DNA from: an uncultured Flavobacteriaceae bacterium
Lineage (GTDB): Bacteria; Bacteroidota; Bacteroidia; Flavobacteriales; Flavobacteriaceae
Direction: 5' to 3'
Assembly: GCA_947489085.1 (NCBI GenBank)
Contig: CANLCJ010000018.1
Coordinates: forward strand, 19,286-83,285
DNA: 64,000 bases
The notes beneath the pieces were generated by a model. It was not told where the DNA came from, did not search any database, and saw only the letters and a list, made by a program, of their open reading frames with translations. The first letter of the stretch is position 1, and each line of letters opens with the position of its first letter. This document shows positions 1-10,450 of the stretch, piece by piece. Position numbers and translations under genes: made by a program.

Positions 1-139
1 GTACCTAAAGGGTGGAGATTTAACAGAAGAACTGAAAACCTACAGCAAGACAACACTATACAACTTAAACGACTTTTTCGAAGAGCCTTTTTTCGATACT
101 AAAAAAGTGGTACACCTGCCTGTTAAATACAAAGGGTAG
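1..139 (+). CDS. C-terminal end of an unidentified CDS that begins upstream of the window
   Basis: Open frame from base 2 (...YLKGGDLTEELKTYSKTTLYNLNDFFEEPFFDTKKVVHLPVKYKG*) ending in TAG at 137-139; convergent with the next gene. Confidence 0.6.
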   Translation, partial: YLKGGDLTEELKTYSKTTLYNLNDFFEEPFFDTKKVVHLPVKYKG

Positions 140-148
140 TTTTGTGCT

Positions 149-1123
149 TTACAAAGCGTTTAACTTTGGCAAATAACGGTTAAAAATATTAAACTCACTC
201 TCGTGCCATAATGTGTTTTCGAAAACAGAAGACACTTCTGTAACGGTATCCTCCTGCTGGTTAATCAAAATACTTTTAGCTTTGCTAAATGTGGACTTTG
301 CCTCGCTAAGATTAGCGTTTTGGTAGTTAGCCATGGCAAGACCTATAAGTGCATTATAATTTAGAGCATCGAAACTTAGTGTTTGGTTAAAACTCGAAAT
401 GGCAGCTTCATAATCTTTAGAGTAAAGCTGTGCAATACCCAAATAAAAATAAGCAGGGGTAAACGTTTTATCCATTTCTATGGCTTTTAGCAAATCTGCT
501 TTGGCATTTTTAAAATTATGAACATCTAGATAGGCAATACCTCTATTGTAAAAAGTAGAGCTATTGCTGTTTAGTTTTACACTTTCATTAAAAAACGGGA
601 AAGCATGTTTATGGTGGCCTAACTCCATTAAAGTAGCTCCTAGTTTTACATAAATAGCAGCATTATTAGGTTTTTTGTTCAACACATTTAGGAAGCTTAA
701 AAAAGCGTCTTTATATTCTGCCAATTCAAACTGAGTAAGGCCAAGATTATAGATGGCATTTAAAAAAGGGCGGCCACTAGTGGCAATAGCGTTTTGGTAA
801 TCTTCCTTGGCACCTTCATAATCTCCAAGTATAAATTTAGAATTAGCTCTATTGTAATAAGAGTCGGCATCTGGCTCGAAAAAAATAACTCTAGTGTAGT
901 CTAAAACAGCACCAATTTGGTCGCCTTGATTAGATTTTGCCAACCCTCTGTAAAAATAAGCATCTAAATTTTTGCCATCTAGTGCTATGGCTTTAGAAAA
1001 AAGGTCTATTTGGGTATTAAGGTCTTCAGCTTTTAAACCTTTCCTTATAAATTTGTTGGATTGCGCATGAAATGTTGAGACAAATAAAAATATCATTAGT
1101 AATGAAACGTAAAAACTTCTCAT
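149..1123 (-). CDS. Secreted tetratricopeptide repeat (TPR) protein
   Basis: N-terminal signal peptide; repeated TPR-like units (AYFYLGIAQLYSKDYEAAISSFNQ, YYNRANSKFILGDYEGAKEDYQ). Confidence 0.85.
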   Translation of the reverse strand: MRSFYVSLLMIFLFVSTFHAQSNKFIRKGLKAEDLNTQIDLFSKAIALDGKNLDAYFYRGLAKSNQGDQIGAVLDYTRVIFFEPDADSYYNRANSKFILGDYEGAKEDYQNAIATSGRPFLNAIYNLGLTQFELAEYKDAFLSFLNVLNKKPNNAAIYVKLGATLMELGHHKHAFPFFNESVKLNSNSSTFYNRGIAYLDVHNFKNAKADLLKAIEMDKTFTPAYFYLGIAQLYSKDYEAAISSFNQTLSFDALNYNALIGLAMANYQNANLSEAKSTFSKAKSILINQQEDTVTEVSSVFENTLWHESEFNIFNRYLPKLNAL

Positions 1124-1213
1124 AATCTTTAGTTTTTAATTGTTACTTTAATATCAAATATTGTACCAGAAACATCTTAAAAATAGTAGTATTATCCTGT
1201 ACTTTAAATTTTA

Positions 1214-2167
1214 CTACAACGTGCTTAGGCTTCTATATAACGTTTTAAAACGTTGGTTTTCATTAACCTCCCAATAAGTGTCTTTAAATAATTCTATCCC
1301 ATTAGGTTGCTTATCGAAACGTAATAATGCTTTAGCTTTGTTGAAGTTTGTTTTTGCGTTTTCAAAAGCTTCAATTTTGTAGTAAGCCATAGCTAAGCCA
1401 AAAAAGGCATCGTAATCTTCTTGATCTCTTGATGTAGCAACGTCCCAACTCTTAATAGCCCGCTTATAATCACTTAATAGAAACTGGCTTACACCTAAGT
1501 AAAAATAGGCAGGTGTATTGTTGGTATTAATATTTACAGCTCTAATAAAATCAGACCTTGCTCTCTTAAAATCATTTATTTCTAATAGCGCATAGCCTCT
1601 GTTGTAATACGATTTGCTGTTAGGTCTAATTAAAATACAAGCACCAAAATCCTTAAGAGCAGACTTGTAATCTTTAAGAGCCATAAACGCTTGTGCACGT
1701 TGCGAATAAGACTTAACATCGGAGGGGAAGGAACGAATTACTTTTGTAAAATCTGCCACAGCGCCTTTGTAATCCTCTAGCTCGTATTTGGTATTACCAA
1801 GATTAAAATAAGCACCAATTAAATCTGGATCTAACTCTAAGGCCATTTTATAGTCAGATAGCGCACCTTTGTAATCGTTTAAATTGAATTTACAATTGCC
1901 TCTGTTGTAGTAACTATCTGCATCTGGCTCGTAAAAAATAATTTTAGTTAAATCTAAAATTGCGGCATCGTATTCTTCTAAGTTATATTTGGCAATAGCG
2001 CGGTAAAACAATGCATCTAGGTGTTTGGCATCAATTTCAAGAGCTTGATCTAACAACTCAATTTGTTGCGATGGGTTTTGCAATCTTAAAGCCTGTCTTA
2101 CATATTTGTTAGCTTGAGCAACACCTAAAAAAGGAAACAACAGAAAAATTAAAATGGTTTTTCTCAT
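1214..2167 (-). CDS. Secreted TPR protein, tandem paralogue of the adjacent gene
   Basis: Signal peptide plus TPR units (AYFNLGNTKYELEDYKGAVADFTKVI); same architecture as 149-1123. Confidence 0.85.
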   Translation of the reverse strand: MRKTILIFLLFPFLGVAQANKYVRQALRLQNPSQQIELLDQALEIDAKHLDALFYRAIAKYNLEEYDAAILDLTKIIFYEPDADSYYNRGNCKFNLNDYKGALSDYKMALELDPDLIGAYFNLGNTKYELEDYKGAVADFTKVIRSFPSDVKSYSQRAQAFMALKDYKSALKDFGACILIRPNSKSYYNRGYALLEINDFKRARSDFIRAVNINTNNTPAYFYLGVSQFLLSDYKRAIKSWDVATSRDQEDYDAFFGLAMAYYKIEAFENAKTNFNKAKALLRFDKQPNGIELFKDTYWEVNENQRFKTLYRSLSTL

Positions 2168-2557
2168 ATTTTTTTAACGCAAATTAAGATGTTGTATTGT
2201 TTAAAATTGTTTAGTAATTAAGGCTTTATAACAAACTAAATTAATAGTTGTAAGATCGAATTTGGAGGTTTTTATTTCATATAGTTAAGGTAAAATGAGA
2301 TGTGTTTCTAACAAATGTAATAAAAGTATGTTTAGGTAAGAGTTATAGCGCATCTTAAATATTGCTTAAATTTGTGTTAAAGATGCTAATACATGTGTTA
2401 AACAAGAATGCTTAAGTTAAATTATGTTTAACATAGCGGTAATATGATAAAGTATAATTAGGTGTAATTTTACTGCGTTATCTAGAAATAACACAAAATG
2501 CATTGGTTAGACTTTACATGTCGAAGGAAACTAATGTTTTTTTGTTTAAATTCGTTT

Positions 2558-3181
2558 ATGCGAAATATAGTTTTAGGAATAGTACTAACGTTGATATTGC
2601 TCTTTGTCTATAAACATTACGAAAAACAAAAAGCAGAACATCTGCGCTTAAAAGAAAGTTCTACACTTATAGAAAAGCAAGTGCGCAATGTTGGTAAACT
2701 TGTAGTTACAGAGGGCGCTTTTAGTGAAGTATTTACTTATAAGAATTCTAAGGCCATGTTTGGAAATCTACTTTCTTCAGAAAAAAAAGCCCTAGTTGTT
2801 GTTAATGCAGAAGTTACTGTAGCTTACGATTTAAGTAAAATTAACTACAATGTAGATGAAACGCGCCAAACCTTAACACTTATTGATATTCCCGAAGCAG
2901 AACTAAAAATCCACCCAGATTTAGAATACTACGATATCCAAGCAGATTATTTAAATCCTTTTAATGCAGACGATTACAATGCTATAAATAAAATTGTTAA
3001 AAAACGACTGGCTCTAAAAATTGAAGGTTCTAAATTAAAAGAAAATGCCCAAAACAGGCTTATAAGCGAATTATCTAAATTTTATATTCTTACCAACTCT
3101 CTAGGTTGGACTTTAGAGTACAACAATACACCTGTTTCTAGCACAAAAACATTAGATAGTTTGGTCTATAAGTTTCATTAA
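2558..3181 (+). CDS. DUF4230-like membrane-anchored protein
   Basis: N-terminal TM segment (MRNIVLGIVLTLILLFVY) and DUF4230-like body; start refined to the internal ATG at 2558. Confidence 0.65.
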   Translation: MRNIVLGIVLTLILLFVYKHYEKQKAEHLRLKESSTLIEKQVRNVGKLVVTEGAFSEVFTYKNSKAMFGNLLSSEKKALVVVNAEVTVAYDLSKINYNVDETRQTLTLIDIPEAELKIHPDLEYYDIQADYLNPFNADDYNAINKIVKKRLALKIEGSKLKENAQNRLISELSKFYILTNSLGWTLEYNNTPVSSTKTLDSLVYKFH

Positions 3182-3469
3182 ATCCAATAGACCGCCACCA
3201 TTTACAGATTCAATATTGTGTAGTTTTAAAACCTGAGCAGCTTTTGCAGAGCGCACCCCACTTTTGCAGTGTGCTATAACTGGGCGATTGGTTTTTTTCA
3301 AGGCATCAATATGCGCGTTTAGCTCCTTTAAAGGCACATGTATGGCATTAGAAATGTGAGCCTCATTCCATTCTTTCAAGGTGCGTACATCAAGTATTAT
3401 AGCGTCCTTTTTAATAAGTGCTTTAATTTTACTTGTATTACTTTTAAAAATTTGGCTTAACAAGCTCAT
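3152..3469 (-). CDS. Rhodanese-like domain protein
   Basis: ILDVRTLKEWNEAHISNAIHVPL and the active-site loop CKSGVRS. Confidence 0.9.
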   Translation of the reverse strand: MSLLSQIFKSNTSKIKALIKKDAIILDVRTLKEWNEAHISNAIHVPLKELNAHIDALKKTNRPVIAHCKSGVRSAKAAQVLKLHNIESVNGGGLLDLMKLIDQTI

Positions 3470-3578
3470 AGAGAAATTTTTAAAACAAATGTAACTATTT
3501 TTTTGATAGTTTATAGCGCTGTTAACACCTGCTAATACCTTATAATTTGCGTATATTCAACCCATAAATAGAAGTAAT

Positions 3579-4328
3579 ATGGAAGCCTACGTAAACTTAG
3601 AGGTAGCAAATGGTATTGGAACCATAGTGTTTTTTCACCCAAACAGAAATGCCATGCCTAGTAGTATTTTATCAAAATTGGCAGAAACAATTCGTTTGGC
3701 AGGTAAAGATGCTGCCGTAAAAGTAATAGTTTTAAAAAGTGGAGGGGATAGAACGTTTTGTGCTGGAGCAAGTTTTAACGAAGTAATTGCTATAGAAAAT
3801 GAGACCATGGGTAAAGCTTTTTTCTCAGGTTTTGCAAATGTTATAAATGCCATGCGAAAGTGTCCTAAAATTATAATTGGGCGCATTCAAGGAAAAGCAG
3901 TTGGTGGTGGTGTGGGACTTGCCGCTGCTACAGATTATTGTTTGGCAACTCAATTTGCATCTATACGACTAAGTGAATTAAGCATAGGTATTGGCCCTTT
4001 TGTAATAGAGCCTGCGGTGTCTAGAAAAATAGGTAAAACGGCAATGTCTCAAATGACTATAGATGCTGAAACTTTTTTCTCATGGGAGTTTGCCAAAGAT
4101 AAAGGGCTTTATGCAGATGTTTTCGAAACAGTAGAAGCCTTAGATGAGGCTGTTACGGTATTAGCTGAAAAATTAGCCAGTTACAATCCAGAAGCTTTAT
4201 TCGAAATGAAAAAAATTATGTGGGAGGGCACAACACATTGGGATACCTTGTTAGAAGAACGTGCAGCCATAAGTGGTAAATTAGTATTAAGCGCGTTTAC
4301 AAAACATACGTTAAAACGTTTTAGATAA
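3579..4328 (+). CDS. Enoyl-CoA hydratase/isomerase family protein
   Basis: Crotonase-fold motifs (DRTFCAGASFNE, IIGRIQGKAVGGGVGLAAATDYCLA). Confidence 0.9.
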   Translation: MEAYVNLEVANGIGTIVFFHPNRNAMPSSILSKLAETIRLAGKDAAVKVIVLKSGGDRTFCAGASFNEVIAIENETMGKAFFSGFANVINAMRKCPKIIIGRIQGKAVGGGVGLAAATDYCLATQFASIRLSELSIGIGPFVIEPAVSRKIGKTAMSQMTIDAETFFSWEFAKDKGLYADVFETVEALDEAVTVLAEKLASYNPEALFEMKKIMWEGTTHWDTLLEERAAISGKLVLSAFTKHTLKRFR

Positions 4329-4376
4329 TGTTTAATATAAAATTTAACGGTTAATACAAACGTCTTGTAATTTTAC

Positions 4377-5243
4377 ATGCTACTATATATTACTTGTACA
4401 GCTGCTGTAGGCTATGTTGTTTACTTCATACTATTGTTGGGTATTTTAGTTTTAATACTGCTTTTGTTTAAACGCATAGTTGGTGCTGTTTTAGATGCGC
4501 TAGAATTATTGTATGCTAAGTTTACAAAACGCCCATTGTATGTCCATTTTTATCCCTTTAAAAAAAGATTAAATGCCAATCAAATTCATGTTTTAGAAAA
4601 TCGTTTTAATTTTTATAAGCGTTTAGAGCCAAAGCATAAAGTTTATTTCCAACACCGCTTGGCTGTTTTTTTAAAACAAAAAAAGTTTGAAGGTAAAGAT
4701 GGTTTTGTAATAACAGAAGAGGCAAAAGTACTTGTTGCAGCTACAGCAGTTATGCTTACATTTGGTTTTAGAAACTATACAATAAGATATGTAAAACACA
4801 TATTTATCTATCCTACTATATATTATTCTCAATTTACCAGAACTACAAATAAAGGAGAGTATAACGCAAGACTTAAGACGCTAGTACTTTCTTGGGATAA
4901 TTTTTTAGAAGGCTACAGCATAGAAAATGATAAATTAAATCTGGGCATTCATGAGTTTGCACACGCTATACATATCAACAGTATTAAAAGCCAAGATATA
5001 AATGCTATATTATTTGTAGACACTTTTAGCGAACTTAGGGCAATGCTTGCACATACAGATTTAAAGTCTCGTTTGCAAAACTCTAATTTTATTAGACCTT
5101 ACGGATTTACAAACGACTCTGAATTTTTAGCAGTGATTTTAGAAACGTTTATAGAAACACCTTATGGTTTTAAAAAACAATTTCCAAAACTATACCGTAA
5201 AGTAAATCAAATGCTAAATTACAGCGACATTTATAAATTATAG
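4377..5243 (+). CDS. Membrane-anchored MtfA-like zinc peptidase
   Basis: N-terminal TM segment; MtfA-like body with HEFAH (HExxH) zinc motif. Confidence 0.75.
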   Translation: MLLYITCTAAVGYVVYFILLLGILVLILLLFKRIVGAVLDALELLYAKFTKRPLYVHFYPFKKRLNANQIHVLENRFNFYKRLEPKHKVYFQHRLAVFLKQKKFEGKDGFVITEEAKVLVAATAVMLTFGFRNYTIRYVKHIFIYPTIYYSQFTRTTNKGEYNARLKTLVLSWDNFLEGYSIENDKLNLGIHEFAHAIHINSIKSQDINAILFVDTFSELRAMLAHTDLKSRLQNSNFIRPYGFTNDSEFLAVILETFIETPYGFKKQFPKLYRKVNQMLNYSDIYKL

Positions 5244-5289
5244 ATGTATTGAAATTAGGATGTTATGGTGAAAAGGGAAATTAAACTAA

Positions 5290-5952
5290 TTAAGAATTTG
5301 CAATGGTTTTTAAGTGCTTAATAGTTTCAATTTGATCTTCACTTTTAAATACGTGGCTACCTGCCACAAAGACATCAGCACCAGCATCTGCCAATTGTTT
5401 AATGTTTTTATCAGTAACACCACCATCAATTTCAATGTGCGTGCTTAAACCTTGGGCATCTATCATCTTTCTTAATTTTTTAACACGATTATAGGTCATG
5501 TCTTCAAATTTTTGACCACCAAACCCCGGGTTAATAGACATTAATAGCACCATAAAACATTCTGGTAATATATCTTCAAGAACAGATACAGGCGTTGTTA
5601 AATTTAAAACGACTCCCGCTTTGCATCCAGCATCTTTAATTTGTCTTAATGTTCTGTGTAAATGCACAGTAGACTCGTAATGTACTGTAATAATATCTGC
5701 TCCAACCTTAGCAAACTCCTCTATGTAACGCTCTGGTTTTTCTATCATTAAATGCACATCCAAAGGTTTTGTAGCATGCTTTTTTATAGCTTCTATAACT
5801 GGCATACCATAAGATATGTTTGGTACAAAATGCCCATCCATAACATCAATATGAAACCAATCTGCGGCGCTGGTGTTCACCATTTCAGTGTCGCGTTGCA
5901 AATTCCCAAAATCTGCAGCGAGCATCGACGGGGCTATTAATTTAGAACTCAT
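5290..5952 (-). CDS. rpe: Ribulose-phosphate 3-epimerase
   Basis: APSMLAADFGNL, DWFHIDVMDGHFVPNIS, NPGFGGQKF, EIDGGV motifs; start refined to MSSKLIAPS. Confidence 0.95.
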   Translation of the reverse strand: MSSKLIAPSMLAADFGNLQRDTEMVNTSAADWFHIDVMDGHFVPNISYGMPVIEAIKKHATKPLDVHLMIEKPERYIEEFAKVGADIITVHYESTVHLHRTLRQIKDAGCKAGVVLNLTTPVSVLEDILPECFMVLLMSINPGFGGQKFEDMTYNRVKKLRKMIDAQGLSTHIEIDGGVTDKNIKQLADAGADVFVAGSHVFKSEDQIETIKHLKTIANS

Positions 5953-6287
5953 AGTATAAATAGTAATTTCCGCGCAAAAATAGTGTAAATAAATCATTTA
6001 AATTGGTTTGCGGTACGAAGATCGCAATAAGTACTAAGGAAGCCCTTATTTATACGTTCGTAAAATTTAGATGTATTAGAGATTACTTTATTGCGTGTAA
6101 AATGATTCAATATTTACAGTTGAGTAGTTTGTTTTTCTTACAAATTAAAAACCGCTTGTGTTTGTAAAAAGGTTATTCAACTACACCAATTGACCATTTA
6201 ACTATACCTGCGTATCTAGACAATACACAGTGCTATTTTTGCAGTTAATTCTCCCTCTATATCTAAACATCAAATATTTTACTTATT

Positions 6288-7661
6288 ATGAAAGCATTAA
6301 TTAAGCAGTTTAAATTGCAGATGCTAGCTTTAGGGATTATCGCAGTATCCTGTTCTACAAATCCCGAAATAACTAACCATAAGCAACCAGAGGCTAATTT
6401 TAAATTACCTAAACCTTCTACCACCTATTCCGATTCTATTTTAAGGCAAACTTTAGATAGAGAACTTCAGTTAATAGAATTAAAAAAATCTCAAAAAGGC
6501 ACAGTTGCCACTGCAGGTATGGATATTATAAAAACGAATCCTAAAAAAGTTTATGTGCATTACTTGCCTTGGTTTCAATCTAAAGGCTACGATGGGTATT
6601 GGGGACAGCATTGGACCATGGCCAATAGAAATCCAGACCGTTTCGATGCTAATGGGCATCGCGAAGTAGCATCGTATTACAATCCTTTAATAGGGCCGTA
6701 TTCGTCTTCCGACGAATACTTGCAAGAATACCATTTTCTATTAATGAAACTATGCGGTATAGATGGTGTTATTTTCGATTGGTATGGCAGTAGAGACATA
6801 CATGATTATGGTTTGATTAAACAAGCCACAGAAACATTTATTCCAAAATTGGAAAATGTAGATTTAGATTTCTCTATTATGTATGAAGATCGCGTTGCTT
6901 ATATGGAAGAAGGCGGTGTGCTGATTAATCCTTTAAAACGTGCCAAACAAGATTTTAGGTACATAAACAATGTTTATTTTAGGAGTAGCAACTACATGAA
7001 AGTTAACGGTATAAAATGTATTTCTACTTTTGGACCGCATTACATTACCAAAGCGCAGCATTGGAATAAAATACATGATATTTTTCCCGATAATGATAAA
7101 CCTTATTTGCTATCGCTTTGGGGAATGAAAGATGCATTGGGCGAGCATTTTAAAGGGGAATTTTTGTGGGTTGCAGAAGACCACCTGCTAGCCAAAGACT
7201 ATTATTACAATACCTATGCCAATACTAATGTGGTAACTATAGATTCTGCTTATCCAGGTTTTGCCAGTTATTATGCAGATGGTGGATGGAGTGAGGGTAT
7301 TAACGAGTGGGTACTGCCTAAATACGATGGGCTTACATTTATAGAATCGTTAAATGCATCTACTTCTACAACTGCCGATTTTATACAGATTATTACATGG
7401 AACGATTTTGGAGAAGGCACGATGATAGAGCCTACAACACAATTTGGATTTACGTATTTACAAATGTTACAAGAATACACAGGTGTTAGTTATACGGAAG
7501 AAGATTTGGCGGTGTGCGTTAGGTTATACGAAGCAAGGTTAAAATATAGAGACAATGTTACAGTTATGAATTTGTTGGATGCAAGCTATAATTATATGAA
7601 ATCCTTAAATATAGAATTGGTAGATGTAATTTTACAGGCCATAGATCGTTTTTACGCATAG
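6288..7661 (+). CDS. Glycoside hydrolase family 99-like (71/99-like) lipoprotein
   Basis: Lipobox (IIAVSC); KVYVHYLPWFQ, WGQHWTMAN, GVIFDWYGS, ITWNDFGEGTMIEPT motifs resembling GH99/endomannosidase-like proteins. Confidence 0.8.
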   Translation: MKALIKQFKLQMLALGIIAVSCSTNPEITNHKQPEANFKLPKPSTTYSDSILRQTLDRELQLIELKKSQKGTVATAGMDIIKTNPKKVYVHYLPWFQSKGYDGYWGQHWTMANRNPDRFDANGHREVASYYNPLIGPYSSSDEYLQEYHFLLMKLCGIDGVIFDWYGSRDIHDYGLIKQATETFIPKLENVDLDFSIMYEDRVAYMEEGGVLINPLKRAKQDFRYINNVYFRSSNYMKVNGIKCISTFGPHYITKAQHWNKIHDIFPDNDKPYLLSLWGMKDALGEHFKGEFLWVAEDHLLAKDYYYNTYANTNVVTIDSAYPGFASYYADGGWSEGINEWVLPKYDGLTFIESLNASTSTTADFIQIITWNDFGEGTMIEPTTQFGFTYLQMLQEYTGVSYTEEDLAVCVRLYEARLKYRDNVTVMNLLDASYNYMKSLNIELVDVILQAIDRFYA

Positions 7662-7673
7662 CTTAAAACGAAC

Positions 7674-7700
7674 GAACCCATGGTAATCAGCCATGGGTTC
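7674..7700. terminator. Hairpin terminator between convergent genes
   Basis: Perfect 10-bp stem gaacccatgg-taatcag-ccatgggttc. Confidence 0.7.
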
Positions 7701-7770
7701 TTCATCAATCAAAAAACGAACAGTTATGTAACTGTTGTTACTTACATTTTGTCGTAACAAAGGCTAAGAA

Positions 7771-8634
7771 CTAACCTAGGTACGTTTTTAAAATTTTACT
7801 TCTCGATGTGTGTTTTAATCTGCGTATTGCTTTTTCTTTAATTTGTCTCACACGCTCACGAGTTAAATCGAAAGTTTCACCAATTTCTTCTAAAGTCATA
7901 GGGTGCTGGTTGCCCAACCCAAAATACAAACGAATAACGTCTGCTTCACGAGGTGTTAAAGTTTCTAGCGCACGTTCTATTTCTGTACGTAGCGATTCGT
8001 GTAATAATTCTTTATCTGGGTTTGGAGATTCTCCAGAGTTTAAAACATCGTATAAGTTAGAATCCTCACCTTCAACCAATGGCGCATCCATACTAACATG
8101 GCGTCCAGAGTTCTTCATAGATTCTTTAACATCGTTTATAGTCATATCCAACTCTTTGGCAATTTCTTCGGCAGAAGGTGGACGTTCATGACTTTGCTCT
8201 AAAAAGGCAAAAGTTTTATTAATTTTATTAATAGAGCCTATCTTGTTTAAAGGCAAACGCACAATACGTGATTGCTCTGCCAAAGCCTGTAAAATAGATT
8301 GACGAATCCACCAAACAGCATAAGATATAAATTTAAAACCACGAGTTTCATCAAAACGTTGTGCAGCTTTAATTAGGCCCAAATTCCCTTCGTTAATTAA
8401 ATCGGGTAAAGTTAATCCTTGGTTTTGGTATTGTTTAGCTACCGATACAACGAAACGTAAATTGGCTTTCGTTAATTTTTCTAAAGCAATTTGGTCTCCA
8501 GCCTTAATGCGCTGTGCCAACTCTACTTCTTCATCGGCAGTAATTAAATCTACTTTACCAATTTCTTGTAAATATTTATCTAGGGATGCGGTTTCTCTAT
8601 TAGTAACCTGCTTTGTAATTTTAAGCTGTCTCAT
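7771..8634 (-). CDS. rpoD: RNA polymerase primary sigma factor (RpoD/SigA-like, Bacteroidota short type)
   Basis: Regions 2-4: [81 protein letters not shown]. Confidence 0.93.
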   Translation of the reverse strand: MRQLKITKQVTNRETASLDKYLQEIGKVDLITADEEVELAQRIKAGDQIALEKLTKANLRFVVSVAKQYQNQGLTLPDLINEGNLGLIKAAQRFDETRGFKFISYAVWWIRQSILQALAEQSRIVRLPLNKIGSINKINKTFAFLEQSHERPPSAEEIAKELDMTINDVKESMKNSGRHVSMDAPLVEGEDSNLYDVLNSGESPNPDKELLHESLRTEIERALETLTPREADVIRLYFGLGNQHPMTLEEIGETFDLTRERVRQIKEKAIRRLKHTSRSKILKTYLG

Positions 8635-8805
8635 CTAAGGTTCTCCTGTATTTAATAGTGAATAAAAAAGGCGTACATATGGTTATACGTATAAATAACG
8701 CAGTTTGTTACAAAACCAATACGATATTTATTTTTTATTTAATGTTAAGACACTATTTATGTGTAAAGTCACTGTACAATAAAACATGAAAACAGGAAGA
8801 TTATT

Positions 8806-10206
8806 TTATAAATCTCTAGTAAGCCACCCTCTTTTGTTTGCTGTTGCAATGGCGTAAGGCGTAATCCAAAACAAACCAAAAGTATAGAAAATACCATAGG
8901 TGTATACCCATATAGACGCTTTTGCTTTATAACGATAGGCGTAAAATAAAGATGAAAATGTAGAGATAACGAGTATGCTTAACAGTGTAGATCCTAAAAA
9001 TAGCAGTGGGTGTATCAATACAAAAAACAGCATAAATAAAGAAAAGGGGTAACTCATTAAAATAGTTGCAGATTGACCAATAAATAGCAAACGAGTGCCC
9101 AGCTTACTTTCAGTTTTAAAATTGGTAAACACATATTTGGCCATGGCAATATTTTCTCTAACATTGCTTCGTCCCCAACGGATAAACATTTTGTAAAGCC
9201 CAGTATATTTCTCTGGAACGTTGGTGTAGGCTACAGCACTGTTTTGAAAAAGCACAGATTTTCCCTGTTTCAGTATCATATTTGTCATAGCGCGATCCTC
9301 ACCAATATCCGATGGTTGCCCCATAAAGGTTTGAGAAATCCACTCAGGCAAACACTTTAAAACAGCATCTTTTCGGTATGCAGCCAGTGCCCCTGGCGTA
9401 CAAAGTACCGAGTTTAGAGCACTTTCGGCAGAGCGAACAAATTCAAAACTCATAACAAAGCTAACATCTAGCATTTTAGGAAGAATTTCTTTCTTTGTAT
9501 TTAAAACCCTAATATTTCCTGCCACAGCACCACAATTTTTTTGTGTAACAAACGGGCTTACCAAATGGCGTAGCGTATCTTTTTCTACAATAGAATCGCT
9601 ATCTACGGTAACAAATACTTCACCACGGCCTATATTAAAACCTTTGTATAGTGCGTGTCGTTTCCCTTTGTTTTTTGGTTGTTTGTAAATACTTAAATGC
9701 GCTCCTAAGTCATCTTTAGCTTTAATTACCCACTGCCAAGTATCGTCTAAGCTACCATCATCAATAGCTATGAGTTGTAACTTGTGCTTGGGGTAATTGC
9801 TGGCATTTAGACTCATTAAAGTGTCCCAGACTTGTTTCCCTTCATTGTAAGCAGGTACAATTACGGTACAGCTTGGTAAATCCTTATCTTCCACTGCTGC
9901 AACGGGCTTATACCTCATGTAATTGTACAGCATGAATATAAAATGAAATATTCTAAATACAAATAACACGGCAGCAGTAGTAATAAATACAACGCCTATG
10001 TAGGTATTGGATTGTAAGGCATTAACATTCTCAAAATCGCTGTAAAACGTTGCAAAGAAACAAATGCCAATAAAAATAGTAATAAAAGTACCTATAAGTG
10101 TTTTACTATGGTTTGCATTTAGAGATTTGTTAAAACCAGATAGTAATGTTTTTAAAGCATGTAAAAGTTTAGAACTAAAACGCTTAGTGTAAAAGCCAAT
10201 ATTCAT
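8806..10206 (-). CDS. Processive family 2 glycosyltransferase (hyaluronan synthase/NodC-like)
   Basis: TM segments; VIVPAYNEG, DDGSLDD, VDSDS, GEDRAMT and FIRWGRSN motifs. Confidence 0.85.
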   Translation of the reverse strand: MNIGFYTKRFSSKLLHALKTLLSGFNKSLNANHSKTLIGTFITIFIGICFFATFYSDFENVNALQSNTYIGVVFITTAAVLFVFRIFHFIFMLYNYMRYKPVAAVEDKDLPSCTVIVPAYNEGKQVWDTLMSLNASNYPKHKLQLIAIDDGSLDDTWQWVIKAKDDLGAHLSIYKQPKNKGKRHALYKGFNIGRGEVFVTVDSDSIVEKDTLRHLVSPFVTQKNCGAVAGNIRVLNTKKEILPKMLDVSFVMSFEFVRSAESALNSVLCTPGALAAYRKDAVLKCLPEWISQTFMGQPSDIGEDRAMTNMILKQGKSVLFQNSAVAYTNVPEKYTGLYKMFIRWGRSNVRENIAMAKYVFTNFKTESKLGTRLLFIGQSATILMSYPFSLFMLFFVLIHPLLFLGSTLLSILVISTFSSLFYAYRYKAKASIWVYTYGIFYTFGLFWITPYAIATANKRGWLTRDL

Positions 10207-10450
10207 AGTACAGTTTATTTTGTAAGTATTTGTCTTGACTTTATGTACGTACTACTTTTAGATTCAGATTTTAATTGGCAAATCTTTAAGACTAATAGTT
10301 TAATTTACTATTTCAGTAAAAATAGAGCGATTTTAGTTTAGCGCTGTTTACATTCAATACAGAGCATTTGTTGGCCTTTTATAATTGAGTACAAATGTTT
10401 GTGTTTGCACTTTAGCTACTTAAGTACAAGCTTTGTTTTATTTTGAATGT

